A stretch of DNA of 41,282 bases from JBCBSS01 sp039819065. GTDB lineage: Bacteria; Bacteroidota; Bacteroidia; Cytophagales; Cyclobacteriaceae. The notes below the pieces were generated by a model. It did no database searches. It was not told the origin of the DNA and saw only the letters and a program-made list of their open reading frames with translations. A program made the translations under genes and the position numbers. The stretch lies in the NCBI GenBank assembly GCA_039819065.1, contig JBCBSS010000059.1:1-41282 (forward strand), read 5' to 3'. The first letter of the stretch is position 1, and the number at the start of each line of letters is the position of its first letter. This document shows positions 26,395 to 35,603 of this stretch, one piece after another.

Positions 26395-29314
26395 TAGCTG
26401 GCATTTTTGGCAGAGAAAAATAGAACGTAGCTCCTTGGCCGAGCTGGCTGCTGGCCCATACTTTTCCGTCGTGTCTTCGGATGATGCGATTGACAAGGGC
26501 AAGGCCGACACCGGTTCCTTCGAATTCTTCATCACTATGCAGGCGTTGAAAAACGCCGAACAGCTTGTGACTATACTTATCATTAAAACCAACGCCGTTA
26601 TCTTTTACATAGAATATGTTTTTTTGATTCTCTAAATAGTGATTTACCGTTATAGCGGGTTTAGGTTGCGTAGCAGTGAATTTGATCGCATTTCCCAAAA
26701 GGTTTGTGATAACCAGCCTCATCATATTCTTGTCAGCCGTTATATCCGGCATATCTCCAATCTCGAATGCATGATTGATAGCTCCTTTTTGGAACTTAAG
26801 CTCATTGAACACATCTTGAAATAGACCTCCTATATTAAACTTGGAGTTGTATTTTTCTTGTCGGCTCATCCTCGAAAAAGACAGTAGGTCGTCTATCAGG
26901 GCACCCATTTTTTGAGAGTTCTTGCTTAATATCTTTAAAAGTCGTTTACCTTCTTCATCAACTTTTTCGGCATAGTCTTCTAGTAAAATTTTGGAAAAAC
27001 CGTCTATTGCCCTAAGCGGCGCTCTTAGGTCATGGGATACAGAATAGCTGAAGGATTCCAGCTCATTGTTAATAGATTGAAGCTGATTTATTTTTTGCTT
27101 TAGTTGTTTATTGAGATTACGGATTTTGGCATCAGATACTTTTCTTTCCGTCACATCTCGAGATACCACCATTCCGGCAAAAACCTTATCATTGTCATTC
27201 TTAATAGGTAAGAAGAAAGTCTCATATGACTTACCCTTATGATGTATAGAAAGCTTTTGTTCATTTCCGTCTAGAGCGGACTGATAATACTTGGCTAGTC
27301 TATTAGCACTTTTAGTGGGTAGCACATCGAAAATTGTCTTGCCGATCATTTCAGAACCATCGAAACCTTGTTCTTGCAAAGCTTGACCTACAGCGAGTAA
27401 GTATTTTAAGTCTTTGTCGAACAGGAATACAGCTGAGCTTGGTATGTTTTGAGCCAACGTGAGATAAAGGTTACGGCTATCTTTAAGTTCTTTCTCAGCG
27501 ACTTTCCGTTTTTCCTCTTCTAGGTGAGTGGCAATAGCATTACCTATGTTTTTCGCCATCATCTCGATAATTTCCAACTCATACTGCTGGAACGACCACC
27601 CTTTTGAATCTTTTGAAATAAAACCAAGCGAACCAAAAACAGAGTCATTAACTCGAATCGGTGTTCCCAGATAGGAGGCAATACTATACTCTTGATGTGC
27701 CGGTAATTGTTTTACTTCTGGATGCTGTGCTATATCTGTGTAAAAAACGGTTGCTTCTTCAATGATTGCATTTTTGCACAAGGCCATGTCTACATCTATG
27801 ACAGTGCCGGACTCGAAAGTTGGTGAATTAGCGGAGATAACCTTTTTAAACTTGAGCTGATCATCTACTAATTCTGTTATCAAACCTTCCTGCATGCCAA
27901 GAATTTTACATCCGTATCTCAGGTAAGAAGAGAATAACTCATCTATATCGGCATATTTTTGCGTGTTTATCTTATGCAAAAACTTAAGAGCGGTACTGAA
28001 GTTTTCCAGCGCTATGGATTTGTTGATTAGTGCTTTAGTCCTTTCTTCGACTTTTATTTCTAGTGTTTCGTTGGCTATCTTCAGAGCCAGTTCGGCCTTT
28101 TTTCTTTCTGTGATATCCTGTAAGTAGCCTATCACTTCTATTTCTCCACCTTGTGGATCTAGGATAACCTTGACTTTGTCTTGAAGCCATAAGTATTGGC
28201 CATTCTTATTTTTAAACCTGAACTCCAAGGTTTCTTGCTTCTTACCATGCAGTTTGCCAAGTTCTTTTTTGACCCTAGAAGCATCTTGAAAATGAATATT
28301 ATCTACTAGGAAACCTGGCACATTGACACAATCCTCTACCTCATACCCTAATACTTGCTTTACATTTTCTGTGATTGACTTAAGGCAGTTGCTGCCGATA
28401 TAAGTAGAGTAAATGATGGTATGAGATTCTTTGACCAAAAATTGCAATCTCTCCTTGGTTTTCCTGACTTCTTCTTCGGCGTTTTTACTTTCGGTTATAT
28501 CGCGGTTGTAACAGACAAAATTGATCAGTTCCCCTTTATCTAAAACAGGAGCTATTCGCATACTATTCCAGAAAGTATCACCATTCTTTTTGTAACAGAT
28601 CAATTCAGTTTTCAAACTGTGTACTTCTTCAACAGCTGATCTGATTTTTTTCACTATCTCCGGGTCACTCAGCTCTCCAAATAGGAGGTTGAAGTTTTTG
28701 CCTATCACCTCATGCTTATCGTATCCTGTTACCTGCTTGAAAGTATCATTTACGAAAATGATTGGATTGTTAGTCAAAGTCGGATCGTGGAGGGCAATGG
28801 CGGAATCGGACACCTGGATAGCTCTATTTTGAATGAGTAGGCGTTTTTCACTGGTTTTTTGGTCGGTTATATCACGAATGAATGCTATGACCTCGGTGTC
28901 GTGTTGTTTGATTAATCTCGCTTCGTATTGCCTATTTCTATCGAATCGATCGGTTTTCTCATACTCCACAGAAGTCATCTTCCCTGAAAACAGAGCCGTT
29001 TTGACTGCTTTTACCAATCCTTCACCAACTTCTTCTGGCCATACCGATTCTAATACATCATAACCATGTACATTATTTTTGGCATTCGATGACAGAAAAC
29101 CTTGAAACTTACCCAGTTCATTGACAACTATTACTGAGTCGGGTATAGCGTCGAATAAGGCCCTATAGTCACGCTTGATGGTCAAATTAGGATATTCAAT
29201 TTGATGTGGAGTAGGTGTGGCAAATGCTCTAAATGATTCCCCAACCGCCGTTGGGGGATTATTGAGGTTTTTTTCAGTACGCCCGAACTCATTTTGGAAA
29301 TCGCCTAGGAGCAT
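26384..29314 (-). CDS. Multi-PAS/GAF histidine kinase
   Basis: This 976-residue soluble kinase has no transmembrane segment. Domains in order: PAS (about 48-155, ending FIRDITDQK), LOV-like PAS (about 160-285, with GKNFNLLFG where photoactive LOV domains have GxNCRFLQ), PAS (about 290-408, ending YLQDITERK), a coiled-coil linker, GAF (about 440-600, with AIASYLGTPIRVNDSVFGSLGFISK), PAS (about 615-735, ending VVSRDVTERK), HisKA with His761 in FSYSVSHDLRAPLRAIDGFS, and HATPase_c (about 860-970) with ITNLLGNAIKFT, DNGVGF and GTGVGLALV. The H-box and linker are of the phytochrome-kinase type that pairs with Rcp receivers, matching the coupled downstream gene. No PHY domain or chromophore Cys was seen. 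Confidence 0.93.
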   Translation of the reverse strand: MLLGDFQNEFGRTEKNLNNPPTAVGESFRAFATPTPHQIEYPNLTIKRDYRALFDAIPDSVIVVNELGKFQGFLSSNAKNNVHGYDVLESVWPEEVGEGLVKAVKTALFSGKMTSVEYEKTDRFDRNRQYEARLIKQHDTEVIAFIRDITDQKTSEKRLLIQNRAIQVSDSAIALHDPTLTNNPIIFVNDTFKQVTGYDKHEVIGKNFNLLFGELSDPEIVKKIRSAVEEVHSLKTELICYKKNGDTFWNSMRIAPVLDKGELINFVCYNRDITESKNAEEEVRKTKERLQFLVKESHTIIYSTYIGSNCLKSITENVKQVLGYEVEDCVNVPGFLVDNIHFQDASRVKKELGKLHGKKQETLEFRFKNKNGQYLWLQDKVKVILDPQGGEIEVIGYLQDITERKKAELALKIANETLEIKVEERTKALINKSIALENFSTALKFLHKINTQKYADIDELFSSYLRYGCKILGMQEGLITELVDDQLKFKKVISANSPTFESGTVIDVDMALCKNAIIEEATVFYTDIAQHPEVKQLPAHQEYSIASYLGTPIRVNDSVFGSLGFISKDSKGWSFQQYELEIIEMMAKNIGNAIATHLEEEKRKVAEKELKDSRNLYLTLAQNIPSSAVFLFDKDLKYLLAVGQALQEQGFDGSEMIGKTIFDVLPTKSANRLAKYYQSALDGNEQKLSIHHKGKSYETFFLPIKNDNDKVFAGMVVSRDVTERKVSDAKIRNLNKQLKQKINQLQSINNELESFSYSVSHDLRAPLRAIDGFSKILLEDYAEKVDEEGKRLLKILSKNSQKMGALIDDLLSFSRMSRQEKYNSKFNIGGLFQDVFNELKFQKGAINHAFEIGDMPDITADKNMMRLVITNLLGNAIKFTATQPKPAITVNHYLENQKNIFYVKDNGVGFNDKYSHKLFGVFQRLHSDEEFEGTGVGLALVNRIIRRHDGKVWASSQLGQGATFYFSLPKMPANDL

Positions 29315-29638
29315 TTGTAAGGTTTACTTTTAAATAATCTTCCGAAAAAATAAAATTAATCTACGTTGATTATCCGATGATTATATCGAAAGGTAGCTTA
29401 TTTTTAACCTCAATGATCTAGTGCATTCCGCTAACTATTACTTTAAGAGAATTACCTATAGAATGTAGGTAGATTACTTAAAAAAATTATATTAATTCAT
29501 TAATAGTCATTTTTATTTCTTGACAATAAGCATAAAATATTAAAAAATTAGTTAATTGTAAACTGTGTGGTGGGAAATGTTGCAGATTTTTTCAGAAACT
29601 TATGTTTCCAGTTTAATGGCTTCGGTAGAACTGTAGGT
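29315..29638. other. Intergenic region upstream of the multi-PAS kinase
   Basis: This 324-nt AT-rich gap separates the hybrid kinase (upstream in the minus-strand direction) from the multi-PAS kinase. No gene is visible. The nearest approach to a TAnnTTTG box has one mismatch, so no promoter is called, although an independent start for the kinase operon is likely here. Confidence 0.35.
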
Positions 29639-30958
29639 TTATTGTGCTAATGGGCTACTTAATACGCTCTCATCGGCATATTTTGCAAGCACTTTCCACA
29701 GTTCCTCAGGTCGAAAGGGCTTTGAAACAAAATCCTGCATGCCGGCTTCAAAAGCCTTTTGCCTTTCATGTTTCATAACAGAAGCAGAGAGTGCTACTAT
29801 AGGAAGATTGCCTATGGGATTAGCCATTTTACGAACCTCGACTGTCGCCTGAAATCCATCCATCTCGGGCATCTGTAAATCCATTAATATCAAATCGAAA
29901 CGATTTTGTGATGAATTTCGGAGTTTATTCAACACTTCAATGCCATTTGAGGCTATTTCATACTTAATACCCCATTGTTTGAGAAAGCCAGATGCCACTC
30001 TTTGGTTTATTTGATTGTCTTCTGCAATTAGGACATTGAGACCTTTCAGATCAGAACTACCCTGTTTGAGAGTCTTGAGTGGAGCGGATTGATTATTGTT
30101 TAATCCTTTTTGATACTCGATTGCAAAGAAGAAGTCGCTTCCTTTATTTTGTTCACTGCGAATATCAATATACCCGTTCTGAAGTTCAATTAGCTTTTTA
30201 GAGATAGCGAGGCCTAAACCAGAACCACCAAACTTTCGAGTAGTGTCGGAATTGGCCTGCATAAAAACTTCGAAAATCTGCAATTGCTTTTCTTTTGCGA
30301 TACCAATACCCGTGTCTCTAACTGAAAACTTAACTCTTGCTTTGTCTGATGTGCTTGATACAACAGATACATTTACTGTTACTGATCCTTCACGCGTAAA
30401 TTTGAGAGCATTTGATATTAGGTTGTTTAGAATCTGGGTTAGCCGATAAGGGTCACCGATTAAATCTGATGGGACATCCTTCTCTCGTATAATTACAAAC
30501 TGAATGCCTTTTTCCTGAGCCCTAAGCATAAATGTATTCTTGACATTCATAAGTAGCTCTGGAAGATTGAACGGTACACTTTCAAATTCTATTTTGCCAT
30601 CTTCAATCTTGTTGAAATCAAGTACATCATTGATCAAAGTGAGTAAGCTTTCTCCGGAAAACTTTAGCGTTTGTAAGTTTGAATTTTGAGCTCCGGTTAG
30701 AGAACCCTCTTCGAGCATGAGATTGGTAATGCCAATTACGGCATTCATAGGAGTCCTCAACTCATGGCTCATATTGGATAAAAATATTGATTTAGCAGAA
30801 CTTGCTGCTTCTGCTTTTTCTTTAGCTTTTATGAGCTTCTTTTCAGCCTCCTCCTTTCTTCTAATTTCTTGTTTGAGCTTCTCATTAGTAGCAAGAAGCT
30901 CTTCAATCATCCGATACTGTATTTGGGTGTTTATGATATTTTTTTGCTCACCCGACAT
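29639..30958 (-). CDS. Hybrid histidine kinase with C-terminal receiver
   Basis: The protein has 439 residues from the ATG at 30958; an in-frame TTG two codons upstream is less likely. Residues about 10-55 are a charged coiled coil (KLKQEIRRKEEAEKKL). The HisKA domain has His65 in FLSNMSHELRTPMNAVIG. The HATPase_c domain (about 165-280) has LNNLISNALKFT, DTGIGI and GGSGLGLAIS. The C-terminal receiver (about 312-430) has VLIAEDNQINQ, phosphoacceptor Asp360 in ILMDLQMPEMDG and the Lys in FVSKPFRPEEL. No sensor domain is present, so the input must come from another protein. Its start overlaps the stop of the cysteine-hydrolase-like gene by 11 nt. That overlap suggests tight co-expression and perhaps direct contact between the two products. 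Confidence 0.94.
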   Translation of the reverse strand: MSGEQKNIINTQIQYRMIEELLATNEKLKQEIRRKEEAEKKLIKAKEKAEAASSAKSIFLSNMSHELRTPMNAVIGITNLMLEEGSLTGAQNSNLQTLKFSGESLLTLINDVLDFNKIEDGKIEFESVPFNLPELLMNVKNTFMLRAQEKGIQFVIIREKDVPSDLIGDPYRLTQILNNLISNALKFTREGSVTVNVSVVSSTSDKARVKFSVRDTGIGIAKEKQLQIFEVFMQANSDTTRKFGGSGLGLAISKKLIELQNGYIDIRSEQNKGSDFFFAIEYQKGLNNNQSAPLKTLKQGSSDLKGLNVLIAEDNQINQRVASGFLKQWGIKYEIASNGIEVLNKLRNSSQNRFDLILMDLQMPEMDGFQATVEVRKMANPIGNLPIVALSASVMKHERQKAFEAGMQDFVSKPFRPEELWKVLAKYADESVLSSPLAQ

Positions 30959-31559
30959 GTACAATATCCGTTAAACTCAATAGTTCGTGCGAGGTGATGA
31001 CATTGGCATACAAAGGAAATACGGATTCGCAATAAAAGTCCTGCTCAAATGTGGTTCTGCCTGAAGTGCAATCGGATAGAATATTCACCTTATAGCCCTT
31101 TTCAAAAGCTGACCGACCCGTGGAATCAATGCAGATTGAGCAAACCACTCCGGCCAATACTACATTCACTATTTCATGTTGCTTTAGAATAGATTCCAGC
31201 TCGGTTAGATGAAATGCGTTTAGACCAACCTTTCCAGGTACTTCCAATACCCTGTCACCCAATGCCTTAATCTCTTCTATGGTTTCTGAGCCTTTATTAC
31301 CGTTTTTAAATGCTCCTATCTCTTTGATCGTTTCTAATATACCGACCGGAGCTTCCAGCTCTTTGTAGCCATCAGTGAAAATGATCGGCGTGGATATGAT
31401 TAAAGCTTCATCATCCAAGTGTTCAATTAAATGTAAAGTGTTTTCAAGAAGTTGTACATCCTTAAGCGACTGTTTCACGATATCGTGAAGGAGCCCATCA
31501 GATGCAAAATAATCGTTCTGATACCCGATCAGAATCAATGCCGTTTTTTTAGGTTGCAT
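30948..31559 (-). CDS. Isochorismatase-like cysteine hydrolase, catalytic Asp replaced by Gly
   Basis: The protein has 203 residues from the ATG at 31559 and an isochorismatase-family Rossmann-like fold. The N-terminal motif reads ALILIGYQNDYF, where hydrolases normally have a catalytic Asp (V-I-D-x-Q-N-D-F); here that position is Gly12. The other two triad residues appear to be present: Lys110 in VPGKVGLNAF and Cys143 in LAGVVCSICIDSTGRSAFEKGY. Enzymes of this family hydrolyse isochorismate, nicotinamide or N-carbamoyl compounds. Loss of the Asp suggests altered or absent catalysis, perhaps a ligand-binding or thiol-sensing role. The gene overlaps the downstream hybrid kinase by 11 nt, consistent with a sensory function. 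A TTG two codons upstream is an alternative start. Confidence 0.88.
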   Translation of the reverse strand: MQPKKTALILIGYQNDYFASDGLLHDIVKQSLKDVQLLENTLHLIEHLDDEALIISTPIIFTDGYKELEAPVGILETIKEIGAFKNGNKGSETIEEIKALGDRVLEVPGKVGLNAFHLTELESILKQHEIVNVVLAGVVCSICIDSTGRSAFEKGYKVNILSDCTSGRTTFEQDFYCESVFPLYANVITSHELLSLTDIVHVG

Positions 31560-31775
31560 AATCAAGATTTATGTTCAAGAAAAAATGTGTATAGTTATAT
31601 TAATATATTAAGTATTAATTTCATAACTATTTTCTAATTTACGAGACACGCTGCCCTGCTTCAATAGAGCAAATCTTTAATTTTAGAAATAAGGATAATG
31701 CCTACTTTTGGCCTACTGGTGGAACAAGGGCATCCCTGATATCATTCGGAATACCCCTTTTTTGGTAAAATAGTG

Positions 31776-34700
31776 TTACTGTCTGAGGTATGAACTAAGA
31801 CATGTTGGAGTCGTTTTGGTTTCTAATTCTTCGATACTGCCGTTAGCGTCAGGACCCGTTTGCTTTGACATCATCCATACCTTATTTTGTTCAACCATCT
31901 GTGCTCGACTTTCTCCTACTAGTGACAATTTAACAATGCCTTTGTGAATCAAATCATATATCCAGTGATTGGTTGTGCTGTTGAAATCATAAAGAAATGG
32001 TTTGTTAGTCGAAATGAATTTCAGCCCTTCAAATATCTCTTTGCTAACTTCATATATGGTAAAATAAGGGTCAGTGTCGGACAATATTTTGTGCTTTAAT
32101 GCGCCATTGGTGCTAGTGTCGCATCTGAAGGTAATATCACGTGCGATGTTAAGGCGAAACTCTGATTTAGCACGTGTCGAGAGCATTTCTCGAGTTTCGA
32201 AGTACTCTTCAACGTCGTGATAAATGTCCTTATTAGGGTTATGGATGGTTTTGATGTAATATGAGCTCTTTTCACTTTTGGATTTAAATTGAACTAATAT
32301 ATAACCAAAGTTCACTGAGCTAAGTCCTGCCTTTCTGAAATTAGTTATCCATCGATCCACTTCTTGGTTGTAATCTTCGAAGGATTGTCCAAAAGGGGCA
32401 TGACTATGCGGAACTGTGAATAATATTTCGTTTCTATCAGCCGTCTTAAGAATTAGTGCATCTACCGATACACCCTTTAACCAACTTGTTATTTTATCCT
32501 CATAAGCGTTAACATCTACTAAATCACTTACTATATACAGTTTGCCTTTAGGGTTAAGATGCTTAGGCGCTTGTTTGATGATCGCTTTTAGGATTTTCTC
32601 ACCGTTTGCACCCCCATCCCTGAACCTCAAACTTTCCTCTGGGCTTGGGACAAAAGGTGGGTTGGCAAGAACGATATCGAATTTTTTCGATGCCACGGCG
32701 TCGTAAAGATTGCCTAGTTTAAAGCGAGCGTTGAAAACACCATTTAGCTGAGCATTGAATCTCGCAAATCGAATGGCCCGAGGGTTTATGTCGACTCCAG
32801 TGACTTCTTCGGCATATCTTGATGCCACGATGGCCTGGATTCCTGAACCACTACAAAGGTCTAAAACTGAGTTTTGTTTCGACCTTGGCGCAGTATGGGC
32901 TAAACCTTTACTATCCATTCCGATATACATAACCGGGCTTTCATTCATTCTATCATCCTTCTTGATCAGAAAGCGGTGGTCGGTTGTGATAAAGAGGTCG
33001 CTTACACAATACACATCGACTGAAGATTGCCACAAGCCTTCGTCTTCAGAAATCACCCCGATTAAATGCAATGCTTCCATTACATGGTCTGAAAAGAGGT
33101 TAGACATTGCTTCTTGGTCCACCTTTCCGCGCAGTAAGAATAGTCTAATTAGATTATCAAGCGGTTGGTTCTCAAGCTTATATTGGTTATAATAATGAAG
33201 GTAAGTAGGTTGGATTTGTTGTAATGAATCGATCGTTAGCTTTTGGCAAATCGACTCCTCGTTATACTTATGGGTTTTTAAAGTGAACCTGAATTCTTGC
33301 AATACCTGAACAATACTAAAGTCTTCGTCTACGAAAGGCTCGAATAGCTTGCTTGCCTTTGTAGAAATTATTGAATCTGTTATTTCATTTGCGAGGAGTT
33401 GATCGATCTTTATCTCTGTACAATGTGCAATATCTGTTGCCATGCCGAAGGCCGATAATTCCTTACAGGCCCAGTCTATTTTCCTTTTCATTTCTGAATC
33501 GGTGAGATTGGCAAATGCTTTTATTTTGGCATAATTAGTCTCACCGTTTTTCACGGCCAGTAGAACCAATACTTCTGAATAGGTATATTGCCCCTGTACC
33601 TTTCCGGTTCCAATATCTACAAGCTTGGACATACCCAAGGGGTCTAGCATTAAGAGTAGGTCATCTTTCAGTCGCCCATCAAACTCTTTACCCAAAAGAT
33701 CTTCTTTAAATCTCCTTGAGGATTCTTTGAAAATAGCTATTCTTGAAGAGATAGCTTTTAGCTCTTCGATATTCCACGGCGTATCATATACTTTATGGTT
33801 GAATAGCGCATTATCTAGCGCTTTCATTTCTTCTAGAACTGATGGTTGATTTGGTGGTAGCCCTACCGGTAGTTCATCATTAGCGACTTTTTTGAGGTGT
33901 TCGTTATAATTGAGAACGGGCACATCGTTTTTTGATATCCAATAATCACCAAGCGATAGGTAATCGATATCGGTTCTAAGAAAAGTTTCTATCGCGTCTT
34001 CTGCTGTTTCGACAATAGGTTGACCAGCCACATTGAAGCTTGTATTTAGAATTACTGCCGGACCATATCTCAAATCGGTTATCGTATGGCAAAGGTTATA
34101 AAAGAAGGTGTTGTCCTTAGCGTTGACAGTTTGCACCCTGCCCGTTCCATCGACGTGGGTGACTGATGGGATGAGATCATGAAATTCCTTTCTAATGTTA
34201 GCTACCATGAGCATAAAGGGGGAGGAGGTATCTTGATCGAAAATTTCATCCACCATGTCCTCAGGGACCACAGGCGCAAAAGGCCTAAAGCTTTCCCGAA
34301 ACTTAACGCGGGCATTGATGATGTCCCTCATCTTGGCAAATGTTGGGTCAGCCAATATGGATCTGTTACCGAGTGCCCTGGGACCATATTCTGTACCACC
34401 TTCGAATCGGGCGACAATATTACCAAGGCTGAGCGCCGAGCCACACCGTTTGATCATTTCATCTTTGGTTAGCTTTTCCCAACTTATGTCGTTATTGAAT
34501 TGCTCAAGGCCTTTTTCAACGTGCTTGTCAGAATAGGCGGTACCAAGTGATGCGCTGGTAATCTTCTTTCTTTTCGGTTCGGCTTCAGACTTTGCGTACG
34601 CCCAAAGTGCGCATCCAGCAGCTATGCCATCATCACCTGATGCTGGGAAAATAAATATATCGTCAAGAGCAAGTTGTTTGAATAGTTTATAGTTGGCAAC

Positions 34701-35603
34701 TGAATTAAGAGCCACACCACCGGCTAGACATATTTTATTCATACCAGTCTCTTTCAAAGCCAACTTTGAGATATGAAGTAATGCCTTTTCCAATTCGTTT
34801 TGAACCTTATTAGCCAAGTCGACCAAATAACTGCGCATATAGGGCTTGCCTTGTTCATTGTCATATCGCTTGACCAATGCCTCTATTTCCAATACGATAT
34901 CATAGGCAGAAAAGTCAAGGCTGAAATCATCATCATGTGTTTCTATCCAAGAGAGCCAGTTTTTCTGATGGTTACCATAAGGTGCTAGCCCCATTAATTT
35001 ACCTGCTTCTGGCACTTCAATTTGATTACTCACTTTAGAAGTGAACCCAGCTTTCTTGGTGATGTATTCATATAAGAAACCAAGTGTAGATATGGGTGCT
35101 AGATATGATCTGACCTTTTCGCCATGTAGTAAGTCGATTTGTGTTCCACTGCCTTTATAAATACTGTAGGACTCAGTCATAAACTTACTGTCTGTAGTAC
35201 CTGAAGCATCTGCTATTAGTATAACCGACTCGTCAAACCCAGACGGCCAAAAAGCACTATAGGCATGCGCCAGATGATGGCTTGGTATCTCCAATATTTT
35301 CCTTGAAAACTTGGCGGGGTAGTTCTTTCCTATTATCTCTTTGGAGTAATCGACCCCAGGCATATTCCCGGTAATTGAGCTTAGATCTTCTGTTGTGATA
35401 TCCAGGTGATTAAGGCAATAAGCAATGGCCTGATGAGGGATTTGTACTTTTCTTGGATTGCCTACAGAGTCATGCAAGAAGCCAACACTATGCTTTACTT
35501 TGTCTAAGCGTTCTTCATTAATTGCTACTACTATTTTCCCGTCTTTGACGATTGCTGCAGACCTGTTATGTCCAAGGTTTATTCCCAAATGATATGAACT
35601 CAT
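31776..35603 (-). CDS. Carbamoyltransferase (NodU/TobZ type) fused to a class I methyltransferase
   Basis: The protein has 1275 residues from the ATG at 35603. Residues 1-340 form the Kae1-like N-terminal domain: LGINLGHNRSAA at the start, HHLAHAYSAFWPSGF (His metal and nucleotide site), IADASGTTDS and CLAGGVALNSVANYKLF. Residues about 350-560 form the C-terminal carbamoyltransferase domain: LGTAYSDKHV, ARFEGGTEYGPRALGNRSILADP, VKFRESFRPFAPVV and LNTSFNVAGQPIVET. This part would make carbamoyl-adenylate from carbamoyl phosphate and ATP and transfer the carbamoyl group to a hydroxyl. Residues about 560-880 are a helical, partly winged-helix-like linker. Residues about 905-1060 form a SAM methyltransferase, with LDLCSGSGIQA, GVDINPRAIRFA and the N-P-P-F motif in LANPPFVPSP, as in PrmC-like and N6/N5 methylases. 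The final 200 residues are unassigned. No other biosynthetic genes are beside it. Confidence 0.88.
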   Translation of the reverse strand: MSSYHLGINLGHNRSAAIVKDGKIVVAINEERLDKVKHSVGFLHDSVGNPRKVQIPHQAIAYCLNHLDITTEDLSSITGNMPGVDYSKEIIGKNYPAKFSRKILEIPSHHLAHAYSAFWPSGFDESVILIADASGTTDSKFMTESYSIYKGSGTQIDLLHGEKVRSYLAPISTLGFLYEYITKKAGFTSKVSNQIEVPEAGKLMGLAPYGNHQKNWLSWIETHDDDFSLDFSAYDIVLEIEALVKRYDNEQGKPYMRSYLVDLANKVQNELEKALLHISKLALKETGMNKICLAGGVALNSVANYKLFKQLALDDIFIFPASGDDGIAAGCALWAYAKSEAEPKRKKITSASLGTAYSDKHVEKGLEQFNNDISWEKLTKDEMIKRCGSALSLGNIVARFEGGTEYGPRALGNRSILADPTFAKMRDIINARVKFRESFRPFAPVVPEDMVDEIFDQDTSSPFMLMVANIRKEFHDLIPSVTHVDGTGRVQTVNAKDNTFFYNLCHTITDLRYGPAVILNTSFNVAGQPIVETAEDAIETFLRTDIDYLSLGDYWISKNDVPVLNYNEHLKKVANDELPVGLPPNQPSVLEEMKALDNALFNHKVYDTPWNIEELKAISSRIAIFKESSRRFKEDLLGKEFDGRLKDDLLLMLDPLGMSKLVDIGTGKVQGQYTYSEVLVLLAVKNGETNYAKIKAFANLTDSEMKRKIDWACKELSAFGMATDIAHCTEIKIDQLLANEITDSIISTKASKLFEPFVDEDFSIVQVLQEFRFTLKTHKYNEESICQKLTIDSLQQIQPTYLHYYNQYKLENQPLDNLIRLFLLRGKVDQEAMSNLFSDHVMEALHLIGVISEDEGLWQSSVDVYCVSDLFITTDHRFLIKKDDRMNESPVMYIGMDSKGLAHTAPRSKQNSVLDLCSGSGIQAIVASRYAEEVTGVDINPRAIRFARFNAQLNGVFNARFKLGNLYDAVASKKFDIVLANPPFVPSPEESLRFRDGGANGEKILKAIIKQAPKHLNPKGKLYIVSDLVDVNAYEDKITSWLKGVSVDALILKTADRNEILFTVPHSHAPFGQSFEDYNQEVDRWITNFRKAGLSSVNFGYILVQFKSKSEKSSYYIKTIHNPNKDIYHDVEEYFETREMLSTRAKSEFRLNIARDITFRCDTSTNGALKHKILSDTDPYFTIYEVSKEIFEGLKFISTNKPFLYDFNSTTNHWIYDLIHKGIVKLSLVGESRAQMVEQNKVWMMSKQTGPDANGSIEELETKTTPTCLSSYLRQ

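Noticed and set aside
26395..26592. N-terminal extension of the Rcp-type receiver by 66 residues
   Set aside because: It would overlap the end of the multi-PAS kinase by over 200 nt, and the extra residues are not receiver-like. The ATG at 26394 gives the canonical domain.
31776..35603. A natural-product gene cluster around the carbamoyltransferase
   Set aside because: No polyketide, peptide synthetase, glycosyltransferase or transporter genes are nearby; neighbours are signalling genes or intergenic.
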